Shown in pieces: positions 53,031 through 62,302 of a stretch of DNA of 64,000 bases. Positions within the stretch are counted from its first letter, which is position 1. The number at the start of each line of letters is the position of its first letter. Origin of the DNA: Fimbriimonadaceae bacterium (GTDB taxonomy: Bacteria; Armatimonadota; Fimbriimonadia; Fimbriimonadales; Fimbriimonadaceae). A model generated the notes under the pieces. It worked only from the letters and a program-made list of their open reading frames with translations. It did not search any database and had not been told where the DNA came from. Both the position numbers and the translations under genes were made by a program. Where the stretch lies: contig JAMLGR010000003.1 in assembly GCA_023957775.1 (NCBI GenBank), positions 124,001 to 188,000 of the forward strand. The letters run 5' to 3'.

Positions 53031-53784
53031 GTCCGCCGCTCCAAAAACGTCCGAACGCGGCACCGAACGGCTCCACAAGCGCATCGCCGGAGCGGGCCTC
53101 TGCTCGCGGCGCGCCGCCGAAGAGTGGATCGCGCAAGGGCGCGTCGAGGTCAACGGCCGGATCGTGACGGAGATGGGCGTCCAAGTCGGTCCCGACGACG
53201 TCGTGCGCGTGGACGGACAGACGCTGGGCGGCACGCGCCACTTCTACCTGGCCATGAACAAACCGACCGGCGTGGTGACCACGCTGAGCGATCCCCAAAG
53301 GCGACGGACGGTCGCCCAACTTCTTCCCGAAGTTGGAGGCGCGGTCCTCAAACCCATCGGACGCCTTGACATGGACACCGAAGGACTGCTGCTCTTCACC
53401 AACGACGGCACGTTCGCCCACCGGATGGCACACCCGCGCTACGAGATCGAGAAGGAGTACCACGCGCTTGTCGAGGGCGTGCCGAACGAGGAGGCTCTCC
53501 AGAAGCTGCGCGACGGCGTCGTGGTCGAGGGCCGCCGCACCGCGCCCGCCAACGTGCGCATCAAGCACGTCGTGCAGAAGAGCGGCGACGCCTTGTTGAT
53601 CCTGATTCTCCACGAGGGTCGGAAGCGCCAGGTGCGGCTCATGTGCGAGGGAGTGGGACACCCCGTCAATGCGCTCAAGCGGGTCCGAATCGGCCCGATC
53701 TATCTGGACAAACTGCCGCGCGGCGCGTGCCGCATGCTCGGCAAGCAGGAAGTCGACACGCTCAAGAAGCTGATCGGCATCTAA
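53020..53784 (+). CDS. rluB: 23S rRNA pseudouridine synthase, RluB/RsuA family
   Basis: 254 residues. S4 RNA-binding domain (ERLHKRIAGAGLCSRRAAEE) then the RsuA/RluB catalytic core with the Asp in IGRLDMDTEGLLLFTNDG and the late LHEGRKRQVRLMCEGVGHPV. It converts uridine to pseudouridine in rRNA. The ATG overlaps the carboxypeptidase stop by 11 bases. Its stop overlaps the convergent ilvC by 4 bases, with no hairpin between them. Assignment to RluB rather than RluE/RluF/RsuA rests on the synteny. Confidence 0.92.
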   Translation: MRGKSAAPKTSERGTERLHKRIAGAGLCSRRAAEEWIAQGRVEVNGRIVTEMGVQVGPDDVVRVDGQTLGGTRHFYLAMNKPTGVVTTLSDPQRRRTVAQLLPEVGGAVLKPIGRLDMDTEGLLLFTNDGTFAHRMAHPRYEIEKEYHALVEGVPNEEALQKLRDGVVVEGRRTAPANVRIKHVVQKSGDALLILILHEGRKRQVRLMCEGVGHPVNALKRVRIGPIYLDKLPRGACRMLGKQEVDTLKKLIGI

Positions 53785-54773
53785 CGGGCCTGTCCGAGCC
53801 GCATTTTCTGCCGCAGCTCCTTCCCCACGGCGTCGATGGGGTGCGCGGCCTCCTCGTCCCGATAGCGCTGGAGTTCCATCCTGCCGGCGGCGTCCTCGGC
53901 GATCCACTCCCGGGCAAAGCCGCCCGAGCGGATTTCGCGCAGCAAGTCCCGCATCCCCGCGCGGGTTTCACGCCCGACGATGCGCTCCTCCGCGGCGAAC
54001 CCACCCCACTCCGCCGTGTCGCTGATGGCGGCGCGCATGCCGGCCAACCCGCGTTCGTACAGCAGATCCGTGATCAACTTGGCCTCGTGCAGGCATTCGA
54101 AGTACGCGACCTCGGGCTGGAACCCTTCGGCGACCAACGTCTCGTAGGCCGCCTTGATCAGCCCGGGAATGCCTCCGCACAACACGGCCTGCTCGCCGAA
54201 GAGATCGCTCTCCGTCTCCTCGGCGAACGTCGTCTCGAGCATCAGCACGCGGGCAGAACCGATGCCCCACGCGTAGCCGAGAGCCGTGTTCCAGGCCGTT
54301 CCCGTCGCGTCGGTGTGGACGGCCACCAGCGCGGCGAGCCCCTTTCCTGACTCGAACTCGCGCCTCAGCCACGCCCCCGGCCCCTTGGGCGACACCAGGG
54401 CGACATCGATGCCTTCCGCCGCCTCGATCAGCCCGTAGCGGATGTTGAAGCCGTGGGCGAAGAGAAGCGTGTCGCCGGGTCGCAGATACGGGGCCACCTG
54501 ATCGCGGTAGAGGTGGCGCATCGGCACGTCCGGGGTGCACAGCATCACGACGTCGGCGCACTCCGCGGCGGCCTCGATTCCCAGAGGGTGGAATCCGGCG
54601 GCGGCGGCCGCGTCGAAGCCCCTTCCCGGCCGCGCCCCCACGCACACGTCGATCCCCGAGTCGCGCAAGTTCAATGCGTGCGCATGGCCCTGGTTGCCGT
54701 AGCCGATCACCGCCACCCGCTTCCCACGAATGGCCTCGAGGGCGTCTGCGTTTGCTTCCAGCATGCGCGCCAT
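53781..54773 (-). CDS. ilvC: Ketol-acid reductoisomerase
   Basis: 330 residues, class I length. NAD(P)-binding motif KRVAVIGYGNQGHAHALNLR, then VCVGARPGRGFDAAAAAGFH (cofactor-specificity loop), catalytic-region KGPGAWLRREFESGKG, DATGTAWNTALGYAWGIGSA, metal-binding ETESDLFGEQAVLCGGIPGL and FECLHEAKLITDLLYERG. Second step of Val/Leu/Ile synthesis. The usual R-x-S-S-type residues of the loop that bind the NADPH phosphate read ARPGRGFD, so cofactor preference is open. ilvB, ilvN and ilvD are not adjacent. ATG with CACAAT 5 bases upstream. Confidence 0.94.
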   Translation of the reverse strand: MARMLEANADALEAIRGKRVAVIGYGNQGHAHALNLRDSGIDVCVGARPGRGFDAAAAAGFHPLGIEAAAECADVVMLCTPDVPMRHLYRDQVAPYLRPGDTLLFAHGFNIRYGLIEAAEGIDVALVSPKGPGAWLRREFESGKGLAALVAVHTDATGTAWNTALGYAWGIGSARVLMLETTFAEETESDLFGEQAVLCGGIPGLIKAAYETLVAEGFQPEVAYFECLHEAKLITDLLYERGLAGMRAAISDTAEWGGFAAEERIVGRETRAGMRDLLREIRSGGFAREWIAEDAAGRMELQRYRDEEAAHPIDAVGKELRQKMRLGQAR

Positions 54774-54778
54774 GGCCC

Positions 54779-54784
54779 ATTGTG
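54779..54784 (-). promoter_or_regulatory. -10 element CACAAT, leaderless ilvC
   Basis: Minus-strand CACAAT ends 5 bases before the ATG at 54773. Confidence 0.45.
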
Positions 54785-54804
54785 CCGCAACGGGAGATTT
54801 CCAC

Positions 54805-54833
54805 TTGCGCGCACCCCCGCACGGGCATACAAT
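54805..54833 (+). promoter_or_regulatory. Promoter TTGCGC-N17-TACAAT of the a2M cassette
   Basis: TTGCGC (54805-54810), a 17-base spacer and TACAAT (54828-54833). The only promoter in the window with a good -35 and correct spacing. The leader is ~57 bases and includes AGGGAGAG before the ATG at 54897. Confidence 0.6.
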
Positions 54834-54896
54834 CAGAGCAACGAAGGAGCGTCCCGCGCGTTCGATCTGCGGGATGGATTTCAGGGAGAGAGACTG

Positions 54897-56345
54897 ATGG
54901 GCACGATGCTTCCATGGGCTGCGCTTGCAACGGCGGTTGCAGCCTTTCTGACGCGCGACGGTTCCAATGCGACCGTGGCACCACCTGGGGAACCCTCCCC
55001 GTTTTGGAAGGCGATCGGCGCCGACAGGCCGAGTTGGATCTCCCTCGCCCTCTTCGCGGCGATCGCCGTGCTGGCCGGATGGAAGTTCGACACGGACGCC
55101 CCGGGAGCCCTCTCGGCGGGCCTCGGCGCGGCGCTCGGGTGCGTTCTGGCCGCTGCGGCCCGAACGGCCAGCGCGGCGCGGCCCGCGCCGACGGCGCTGC
55201 CCATCGTGCCCCTTGCGTTCGCGACGGCGGCGGTCGCCTTGGCGCCGCTCGTCCACGGCGGCACCTTGTCGCAGACGCATTTCGGGCTGTGTGTCGGTGC
55301 GGTGGCCGGCGCTTATCTCCTGGCGGCCGACTCTTGGGCCGTGCGCGCGTCCATCCTGGTGGTCCTGCTCGTGGCCGCGAACGAACTCGGCATGGCGAGC
55401 CGCGGCCAGAGCGTGGGGCAGACGGGCTCGGTGCTGGGTTTGGCCGCATCGGTCGGCGGCGTCCTTGCAAGCGCGGCCGCCGAACTCGTGCGGCGGCAAA
55501 GGGGCTCGGCCGGCGTCTCCACGCTCGGGGCGGGCTGGGGGATGGCGGCGCTGTTCGCCGGGGGATCGCTGCTGCTCGCGCAACGCTACCTCTACGTGCA
55601 GTCCGTCGGAAACCTCGCCGCCGCGTCGATCGGGGCGGCGCTCGTGGTGCACTGGCTCCTGGCGTCGCAAGAGAACGACGAATCCGGCTTTCGGTTCACC
55701 CTCGCCTCCGTCGTCTGGGTCGCCCTGGCCACGCTCGCGTTCGGCATCGATCGGGGCTTCGGCATGGCCGTCTCCCTTCTCGCCGCAGGCGCCATGCTGG
55801 TCGCTCTCGGCAACATCCGCGGACTGTTGAGCCTGGGCGCCGTCGCGGGTCTGGTCCTGTACCGCGTCTTCCGTGAGACCCACGCCGACACGTCGCGCGC
55901 CTTCGACATCGGGCAACACTACGCCATCATCGGGCTCCTTCTCGGAGTGCTGTTGCCGCTGGCCTTCGTCGCCTGGCTTCCCAAGGGCTCGGCTTCGAAG
56001 GGGAGGCTCGCCGCCGCGACGCTGCTTGCCGTCGTGCTGTTCCACGGCCTCGCGGTGGCCTCGGCCGTCTTCCTGGGAGCCAAAGGCGTGGTCGGACTGC
56101 TGGTCGGCCTCGGCCTGGCCGCCTTCGCCGAGGGGTTCCGAGGAGGAACGCGCCCGGCCGTGCTCGCCATGGGCGGGTCCGCTTGCGCCGCCCTCCTCGT
56201 CGGGTACGGCTGGCTCGGACCCTGGCTCGACCTCGCACGCGATGAGAAACTGCCCCTGCTCGGTTGGATCGCGGGCGTCGCCGTGGTCGCCGCCATCGTG
56301 ATCTTGCTTCTGGGCCGGCCCGAGAAAGAGGAGGCGGCTTCGTGA
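54897..56345 (+). CDS. Multi-pass membrane protein of a2M cassette, unknown family
   Basis: 482 residues with about 13 hydrophobic segments from ISLALFAAIAVLAGWKFDTD to the final GWIAGVAVVAAIVILLLGRP. It is Ala/Gly/Leu-rich with few charged loops. No transporter or enzyme motif is recognised. AGGGAGAG precedes the ATG. Its TGA overlaps the GTG of the alpha-2-macroglobulin gene (GTGA), so the two are coupled. Possible roles: membrane partner or assembly factor of the macroglobulin, inferred from context only. Confidence 0.7.
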   Translation: MGTMLPWAALATAVAAFLTRDGSNATVAPPGEPSPFWKAIGADRPSWISLALFAAIAVLAGWKFDTDAPGALSAGLGAALGCVLAAAARTASAARPAPTALPIVPLAFATAAVALAPLVHGGTLSQTHFGLCVGAVAGAYLLAADSWAVRASILVVLLVAANELGMASRGQSVGQTGSVLGLAASVGGVLASAAAELVRRQRGSAGVSTLGAGWGMAALFAGGSLLLAQRYLYVQSVGNLAAASIGAALVVHWLLASQENDESGFRFTLASVVWVALATLAFGIDRGFGMAVSLLAAGAMLVALGNIRGLLSLGAVAGLVLYRVFRETHADTSRAFDIGQHYAIIGLLLGVLLPLAFVAWLPKGSASKGRLAAATLLAVVLFHGLAVASAVFLGAKGVVGLLVGLGLAAFAEGFRGGTRPAVLAMGGSACAALLVGYGWLGPWLDLARDEKLPLLGWIAGVAVVAAIVILLLGRPEKEEAAS

Positions 56346-59300
56346 AGGCGACCCGAATCTGGAGTCTGCTTGCCGGTTCCCTGCTGTGCCTCTTCCTCCT
56401 CGCCCAAGGAGTGACCGAGGAGGTCCCGCTCGGAGGCGTCCAAGGGTTGGTCACTATGTCCGAGAACGGCCGCCCCCTCCCCGGCGCCACGGTCATGCTT
56501 CGCCCCGTGGTCGAGGCCGAGTACACCCGCATCCGATCCGCGGAGACCGATGCGGCCGGCGCCTTCCACCTGCGCAACCTGCCGGCCGGCGAGTACACGA
56601 TCGAGGCGTACGCGAAAGCCCACAGCCTCGGCGAGTCGCGCATCACGATCGCCGAGGGGGCGCCGACGGCCCTCCAGCTCGACCTCAAGCCCCAGGCGCC
56701 CCATCTCGACCTCTATGCGAGCCAGCGCGTCTTCACGCCCGCCGAAGAACCCCAGTTCGAGGCGCACGGCTTCGCCGAACTCGACGCGATCCAGGTCGAG
56801 GTGTTCTCGCTCGACATCCAGGCCGTCGCCAAGGAGGGGGGGATCGACGACGTCGTGTACGCCCTGGCCTACCCGGGCAACCGCGAGCCGAACCCTCTGG
56901 CCCGATTGGGAACGAAAGTCGCGACGTTCGACCATACGATCACGCGCCGCGACGGCGAGGGCGTGTTCATCGAGTACGTCAAGGTGCCCAAACTCGCGCC
57001 GGGGCTTTACTGGGTCCGCTGCACCGCCGGTCCGGCGCGCAAGGCGACCTTCCTGAACGTCACGTCGCTCTCCCTGGTGGCCAAAAGCGCCCGCGGCGAA
57101 GCCCTCTGCTTTGCCAGCGACATCGTCACCGGCCAGCCGCTTGCGGGCACGCAAGTGAGCTACCTGGGTGAAAACGGGCTCGTCGAAGGAGGCATCACCG
57201 GAGCCGACGGCATCGTCAAGTTCCCCTTGGCGGGCGCACCCAAGCAGGGCCGCACCGCGATGATCGCCTCGAGCGGCGCCTCGCGAGCCGTGGTCGGGTT
57301 CTACTCCGACGCCAATCCGGAGACCGCCACGCGCATCTTCATCTACACGGACCGGCCCGTATACCGCCCGGGCGACACGGTGAAGTTCAAGGGCATCGTG
57401 AGACGCCTCGAGGGGTTGAAGTACGCGATGGTGCCCCCCCAAACGGCCACCGCTTCCCTGATCGACTCCGAGGGCGCGGCGTTCAAAACGCTCGACCTGG
57501 CGGTGGATGCGCGCGGAACGTTCCACGGCGAGTTCTCCATCAGCGCCGAAGCGCGTCCGGCACCCATTTCGATGGAGGTCGCCGTCGGCGAGGCGACCAC
57601 CACCCAGTGGATTTCGGTCTCCGCGTACCGGAAACCCGAGTTCACCGTCGTGGTTGAACCCGAAAGGCCGTACTACGTGCGCGGAGACCGGGCGAAGATG
57701 ACCGTGAAGTGCGAGTACTACCATGGCGGCCCCGTCGTGGGCGCGAAGGTCAGCGCGAGCATCTCGAAGAGCCCCTACTGGTCGTACGCCCCCATGGATT
57801 CGGAGTCCGACGACGGGTCCGAGGACGCCTCCTACAGCGACTACGGCGAGTACGTGGACTCGGTGGACGCCACCACGGATGCCCGCGGGATCGCGGTGAT
57901 CTCGTTCCCGACGCGGCAGGACAACGAGCCGGAGACGCTTGAAAACGACCAGGTCTACAGCGTCCAGGCTTGGGTGGAAGCGCCTGGCGGCAAGTACTTC
58001 GACGGCAAGGGCGCGGTGCGCGTGACGCGCGGCGAGTTCGGCCTCGCAGTCCTGCTCGACGAGTACATCGCGACCTCCGGCCAGCCCGTGGTCGCGACGG
58101 TCCACGCCACTGCGCACCCCGACGACCGGCCTGTGGCCGGCCAATCCCTCTCCGTCCGCGTGGGCCGCGAGGATTGGAACGGCCGCGACGTGCGCTTCAT
58201 CGAGGAGCAGCGGATGGCCGTCACGACGGGAGCGGACGGCACCGCCCGGATCGAGTTCCGGCCCAAGCGCCCCGGCTCCACCGTCATCAAGGTGTCGGGC
58301 GACGACCGACGCGGCAACGAGGTGATCGCGAGCGAGTACGTGTGGGTCGAAGGCCCGGGTGCGGCGCCGTCCCGGCCGCTGCCGAAGGCGAACATCACCG
58401 TGCGCCTGGACAAGCCCAGCTACCACGTGGGCGACCGGGCGAAGGTGCTCCTGCGAACGAGTGAAAGCGGCGGCACGGCCCTGGTGACCGTCGAGGGCGA
58501 TCGCATCTACGCCTCCACGACCGTCGCGATCGAGAACGGGGCGGCCGTGGTCGACCTTCCAGTCGAAGCGGCCTTCGCGCCCAACGCGTTCGTCAGCGTC
58601 GCCTACGTGCACGGCAAACAATTCATGGAGGCGACGCGGCGGTTGGCGGTGAACCTGGATGCCCGCGTGCTTCAGGTCGACGTCCGGCCGGAGAAGTCCG
58701 TGGTCCAGCCGGGCGACACCGTCGCGTACACCATCACTACCAAGGACGATCGCGGCCAACCAGTGTCGGCCGACGTGTCCCTCGGAGTCGTGGACGAGGC
58801 CATCTACGCCATCGCGCCGGATACGACCAACATCGTCGAGGCGTTCTATCCCAAGCGGTACAACGCGGTCTCGACGGGATACTCCTTCCCCGAGGTGTAT
58901 CTCGACGGCGGAGACAAAGCGCCCAAGGACCTCAAGGTCCGCACCAAGTTCTTGGACACGGCGTACTGGAACCCCTCGGTCACCACGGACGCGGCGGGCA
59001 GCGCCGTCGTACGCGTGACCCTGCCCGACAACATCACCCAGTGGCGCGCCACCGCGGTCGCCGCGACCCAAGGCACCGCCGTCGGCATGGGATCGAGCAA
59101 GCTTCGGGCGCGCAAGCCGCTCATGGTTCGGCTCTCAGCGCCGGCGTTCCTCGTGCAGCGCGATCGACGGACGGTCACGGCCGTGGTGTCGAACGACACC
59201 GGGGCGGACGCCAAGGTGGAGATTGAGATCGCGTCGTCCGGCGTGGCCCTGGAAGGATCGCTTCGACGAACGCTCTCCATCAAGAACGGGGGGCAAGCCC

Positions 59301-60997
59301 AAGTGGCGCTCACCGCAGCGGCCCGTCAGACAGGGACCGCACGCATCACGGCGAAGGCCTGGATCGCCGGCGGGGCGATGGACGGCGTCGAAGCCACCCT
59401 TCCGGTCAAGGCGTTTGGGCGCGCGTTCGCCGAAAACCGCGCGGGTGAGATCGACGGCGTCGAGACGATTCCGTTCATCGTCAGGCCCGGCGCGGACCCC
59501 GGCACGGGACGGGTCGTCATCACGCTCTCGCCCACCCTCGCCGCCTCGATGCTCTCGAGCCTCGACTCGTTGATCGACTACCCCTACGGCTGCGTCGAGC
59601 AGACGATGAGCCGCTTCATGCCCGCACTGGTCGTCGACCAGACCGTCCGCGCCTTGGGTTTGCCCGCGCCTCCGCGACTCGCGGAGCTTCCTCGCATCAC
59701 GGCCGATTCCCTGACGCGGCTGGCCACGATGCAGCACGGCGACGGCGGTTGGGGCTGGTGGGAGAACGACGAATCGGACCCGGAGATGACGGCCTACGTG
59801 TTGGAGGGTCTCCACCGTGCCCGGGCGGCCGGTTTCGACACCCGCGGCCTGGAGATGCGCGCCCTCGATTGGGCCGTCCGCTCCTTCAAGCAGAACAACG
59901 CCCGCAGCTGGTCGCGCGCCCTTCGCCTGGCGCTCCTGGTGCAATTGGAGCAGTGGGGCCACAAGGAGTTCGCCCTCGCCCAGTTCGAGAGCGAGAATCT
60001 CCAGCAGGCCGATGCCCAGGAGCTGGCCTACGCGATCCAGTTCGCCCAAGCCGCGAGCCCGGACTTGGTGGACTCTTTAGTCAAGCGCTTGGTGGACAAG
60101 GCCTCGGGTTCGGGCTCGTTCGCGTGGTGGGAAGAGTCGCGCTACGGCCACGAGACCACGGCCATGGCGCTAGAAACGCTCGCAGCCGTGCGTCCGGCCC
60201 ATCCGCTGCTGCCCCGCGTCGTTCGGTGGCTGCTCGCCGAGCGGCGCGGCGACGGCTGGGTGAGCACCCGGGACACCGCGCACATTCTGCTGGCGCTGGC
60301 CCGCTACCTTCCGACCACCGGCGAGCTCACCGCGAAGGGTGCGATGCACGTGATCGTCAACGGCGCCCAGCGCACGACCGTTGCCCTGGATGCCAGCCTT
60401 GTGGTGGCGCCGCGCATCGAGATTCCCATTCGGGACCTTCGCGTCGGCGAGAACACGATCCGCCTGCAACGCGAAGGAGCGGGGCGCGCCTACTACACGT
60501 TCGAAGGCACGCAGACCGTGGCCACGGAGCGCCTCGGGATGTTGGTGAACGGTTCGGGCATCGAGGTCTCCAGGAGATACCTGCGATTGGAGCCGCGCCG
60601 GATGGAGGATGGCACGCTGAGGTTGGTGGACAGCGAACGCGCCGTCGATCGGGTTCAAGCGGGCGATGTCTTGACCGTCGAGGTCACCCTTCGGTCGCGC
60701 GAGGACCGCGAGTACATGCTCATCGAGGACCCGATCCCGAGCGGATTCCGGATCGTGGACCGTGGGGCGATCGACCCCTACGAGGAGTGGGTGTGGTGGT
60801 ACTCGCAGATGGACGCCTACGATGACCGCATGGCCGTGTTCGCCCGCCACCTTCCCCGCGGCACCCAGACGTTCCGGTACACGATCCGTGCCGAGAACGT
60901 CGGCATTGCCCACGCGCTGCCGTGCCGGGCCTTCGACATGTACCGCCCCGAGGTGTTCGGCTCGTCGTCGGAGACCGTCGTGGAGGTCCAGCGGTGA
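56342..60997 (+). CDS. Bacterial alpha-2-macroglobulin with thioester
   Basis: 1551 residues. N-terminal signal/anchor (ATRIWSLLAGSLLCLFLLA), a CnaB-like domain (GRPLPGATVMLRPVV), several MG domains (RIFIYTDRPVYRPGDTVKFK is the a2M signature), an acidic low-complexity stretch (SESDDGSEDASYSDYGEYVD, ~residues 480-500) that may be the bait region, the A2M domain ending WNPSVTTDAAGSAVVRVTLP, and the thioester motif YGCVEQT with Cys1084-Gln1087, then the thioester helical domain MQHGDGGWGWWENDESDPEM. It would trap proteases in the periplasm or at the surface. The anchor has no clear lipobox. The usual partner, pbpC, is absent. Confidence 0.93.
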   Translation: MKATRIWSLLAGSLLCLFLLAQGVTEEVPLGGVQGLVTMSENGRPLPGATVMLRPVVEAEYTRIRSAETDAAGAFHLRNLPAGEYTIEAYAKAHSLGESRITIAEGAPTALQLDLKPQAPHLDLYASQRVFTPAEEPQFEAHGFAELDAIQVEVFSLDIQAVAKEGGIDDVVYALAYPGNREPNPLARLGTKVATFDHTITRRDGEGVFIEYVKVPKLAPGLYWVRCTAGPARKATFLNVTSLSLVAKSARGEALCFASDIVTGQPLAGTQVSYLGENGLVEGGITGADGIVKFPLAGAPKQGRTAMIASSGASRAVVGFYSDANPETATRIFIYTDRPVYRPGDTVKFKGIVRRLEGLKYAMVPPQTATASLIDSEGAAFKTLDLAVDARGTFHGEFSISAEARPAPISMEVAVGEATTTQWISVSAYRKPEFTVVVEPERPYYVRGDRAKMTVKCEYYHGGPVVGAKVSASISKSPYWSYAPMDSESDDGSEDASYSDYGEYVDSVDATTDARGIAVISFPTRQDNEPETLENDQVYSVQAWVEAPGGKYFDGKGAVRVTRGEFGLAVLLDEYIATSGQPVVATVHATAHPDDRPVAGQSLSVRVGREDWNGRDVRFIEEQRMAVTTGADGTARIEFRPKRPGSTVIKVSGDDRRGNEVIASEYVWVEGPGAAPSRPLPKANITVRLDKPSYHVGDRAKVLLRTSESGGTALVTVEGDRIYASTTVAIENGAAVVDLPVEAAFAPNAFVSVAYVHGKQFMEATRRLAVNLDARVLQVDVRPEKSVVQPGDTVAYTITTKDDRGQPVSADVSLGVVDEAIYAIAPDTTNIVEAFYPKRYNAVSTGYSFPEVYLDGGDKAPKDLKVRTKFLDTAYWNPSVTTDAAGSAVVRVTLPDNITQWRATAVAATQGTAVGMGSSKLRARKPLMVRLSAPAFLVQRDRRTVTAVVSNDTGADAKVEIEIASSGVALEGSLRRTLSIKNGGQAQVALTAAARQTGTARITAKAWIAGGAMDGVEATLPVKAFGRAFAENRAGEIDGVETIPFIVRPGADPGTGRVVITLSPTLAASMLSSLDSLIDYPYGCVEQTMSRFMPALVVDQTVRALGLPAPPRLAELPRITADSLTRLATMQHGDGGWGWWENDESDPEMTAYVLEGLHRARAAGFDTRGLEMRALDWAVRSFKQNNARSWSRALRLALLVQLEQWGHKEFALAQFESENLQQADAQELAYAIQFAQAASPDLVDSLVKRLVDKASGSGSFAWWEESRYGHETTAMALETLAAVRPAHPLLPRVVRWLLAERRGDGWVSTRDTAHILLALARYLPTTGELTAKGAMHVIVNGAQRTTVALDASLVVAPRIEIPIRDLRVGENTIRLQREGAGRAYYTFEGTQTVATERLGMLVNGSGIEVSRRYLRLEPRRMEDGTLRLVDSERAVDRVQAGDVLTVEVTLRSREDREYMLIEDPIPSGFRIVDRGAIDPYEEWVWWYSQMDAYDDRMAVFARHLPRGTQTFRYTIRAENVGIAHALPCRAFDMYRPEVFGSSSETVVEVQR

Positions 60998-61803
60998 GGC
61001 GCGGCGTCAAGGTGCGCGCACAGCAACCCGGCGGTGAAGGGCGGCGCGCAAGCGCGCGCACTCCCACGTTGGTGGCGTTCGTGGTGGTGGCCGCCATCAC
61101 GGTGGCGGCGCTGGTCCAACTCCTTGCCACCCCGCCGCCGCGGCGTCTGATCGCGGCCTACTTCACCAGTCTCGACGGACGGACGGGCTCGCAGCGCCAC
61201 AACGCACACCTGGCCCTCGAACAACTCAACGGAACGGTGCTCGCGCCGGGCGCCGAGTTCTCGTTCAACCAGGTGGTGGGTTCGCTGTCGCGCGATCAGG
61301 GGTTTCGGCGCGCCCCGGTGAGCTACAACGGAACCTTGATCGACGATTGGGGCGGCGGCGTGTGCCAGACGTCGACGACGCTCTACAATGCGGCGATGTT
61401 GGCGGGGTTGGAGCTGGTCGAACGCCACCCGCACCGCTTTGCGCCGAGCTACGTGCCCGCGGGCCGCGACGCCGCCGTGGCCTTCAGCAGCGTGGACCTG
61501 CGGTTCCGCAACCCGTTCCCGTTCGCGGTCCGCCTGTCCGGCCGGATCGATGGAGACCGGCTCCTCATCGAGGTGTGGGGCAAGAAGATGCCCAAAGGGC
61601 GGCCCCAGATCGTCCAGGAGGTGCACGGCGTGCAGACCCCTGGGACGCTGGTCTTGGAGGGCCCTTCCCCACGCGTGCGCAACACGGGAAAGGCCGGGAG
61701 CGAAGTAGCGACCTACCGAGTGACCGGAGACCGGCGCGAACTGCTGTCTTTGGACAGCTACCCGGTGATGGACCGCGTAGTCGAGCGCCGGGACCGCCTC
61801 TAG
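60994..61803 (+). CDS. VanW family protein, membrane anchored
   Basis: 269 residues, GTG overlapping the a2M stop. A short basic cytoplasmic tail, one membrane helix (LVAFVVVAAITVAALVQLLA) and a VanW domain: LEQLNGTVLAPGAEFSFNQV, DWGGGVCQTSTTLYNAAMLA, DLRFRNPFPFAVRLSGRIDG. VanW proteins are envelope proteins, some linked to glycopeptide resistance or peptidoglycan, biochemical role unsettled. Codons 16-24 (RRASARTP) are an exact copy of the GGGAGTG repeat. Position after a2M suggests a shared envelope-defence role, which is inference. Confidence 0.88.
   Translation: MRRGVKVRAQQPGGEGRRASARTPTLVAFVVVAAITVAALVQLLATPPPRRLIAAYFTSLDGRTGSQRHNAHLALEQLNGTVLAPGAEFSFNQVVGSLSRDQGFRRAPVSYNGTLIDDWGGGVCQTSTTLYNAAMLAGLELVERHPHRFAPSYVPAGRDAAVAFSSVDLRFRNPFPFAVRLSGRIDGDRLLIEVWGKKMPKGRPQIVQEVHGVQTPGTLVLEGPSPRVRNTGKAGSEVATYRVTGDRRELLSLDSYPVMDRVVERRDRL
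61039..61065. repeat. GGGAGTG palindrome inside vanW (27 bases, exact copy)
   Basis: The reverse complement of 61039-61065 equals 6868-6894 base for base. It lies within the vanW reading frame, between the start codon and the membrane helix. Confidence 0.9.
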
Positions 61804-61813
61804 GAGATCATCG

Positions 61814-62302
61814 CTAGAACGCGTTCTTCCAGGGGTCTTCCGTTTGGGCGCGCAGGTCTTCCATCACGGCAGCCGTGTTGCGCAGGCGCATGCTCAGCAC
61901 GCGCGCCAGATTCGCCAGCATGACGAAGCCCACGTCCTTGTTCGTGGCCATGAACTTGCGCAGGTCCTTGGCCGGCAGACGGGCGTACTTCACCTGCCCG
62001 ACGCAGACCGCGGTGGCGGATCGGGGCCCGTCGTCCACGAGAGCGACTTCCCCGAGCACGCTGCCGGGCCCGGAATCGGCGATCTTGTCGCCTTTGTCCG
62101 TGTAGACATTCACCGTGCCCTCGAGGATCACGAAGAGATCGCCGCTCTTGTCTCCCTTCTCGATCAGCGACTCGCCTGCGATCTTCCCGTCGAAGACGGC
62201 GATGTCGGCGATCTGATCGATCGCTTCCTTGCTGAGGCCGTTGACGAGGTAGTTCTTCGCAAAAATCTCTTGGTGCTTCATCGGTCCGTTCACCGCTGCC
62301 AT
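61814..62302 (-). CDS. Cyclic nucleotide-binding domain protein
   Basis: 162 residues. One cNMP-binding beta-roll: GESLIEKGDKSGDLFVILEG, NVYTDKGDKIADSGPGSVLG, and the phosphate-binding cassette LGEVALVDDGPRSATAVCV with the conserved Glu and Arg, so binding of cAMP or a relative is plausible. A C-terminal helix (FVMLANLARVLSMRLRNTAA) corresponds to the Crp dimer helix, but no DNA-binding domain follows. It could be a stand-alone sensor or regulatory subunit. ATG at 62302 or in-frame at 62281. Convergent with vanW, 10-base gap. Confidence 0.85.
   Translation of the reverse strand: MAAVNGPMKHQEIFAKNYLVNGLSKEAIDQIADIAVFDGKIAGESLIEKGDKSGDLFVILEGTVNVYTDKGDKIADSGPGSVLGEVALVDDGPRSATAVCVGQVKYARLPAKDLRKFMATNKDVGFVMLANLARVLSMRLRNTAAVMEDLRAQTEDPWKNAF

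Noticed and set aside
55919-59071. Long minus-strand open frame (>1000 codons) opposite the membrane protein and a2M genes
   Set aside because: Composition is Arg/His/Asp-rich with no domain motif; the plus strand has strong family signatures and coupled starts. It is a GC-rich antisense artefact.
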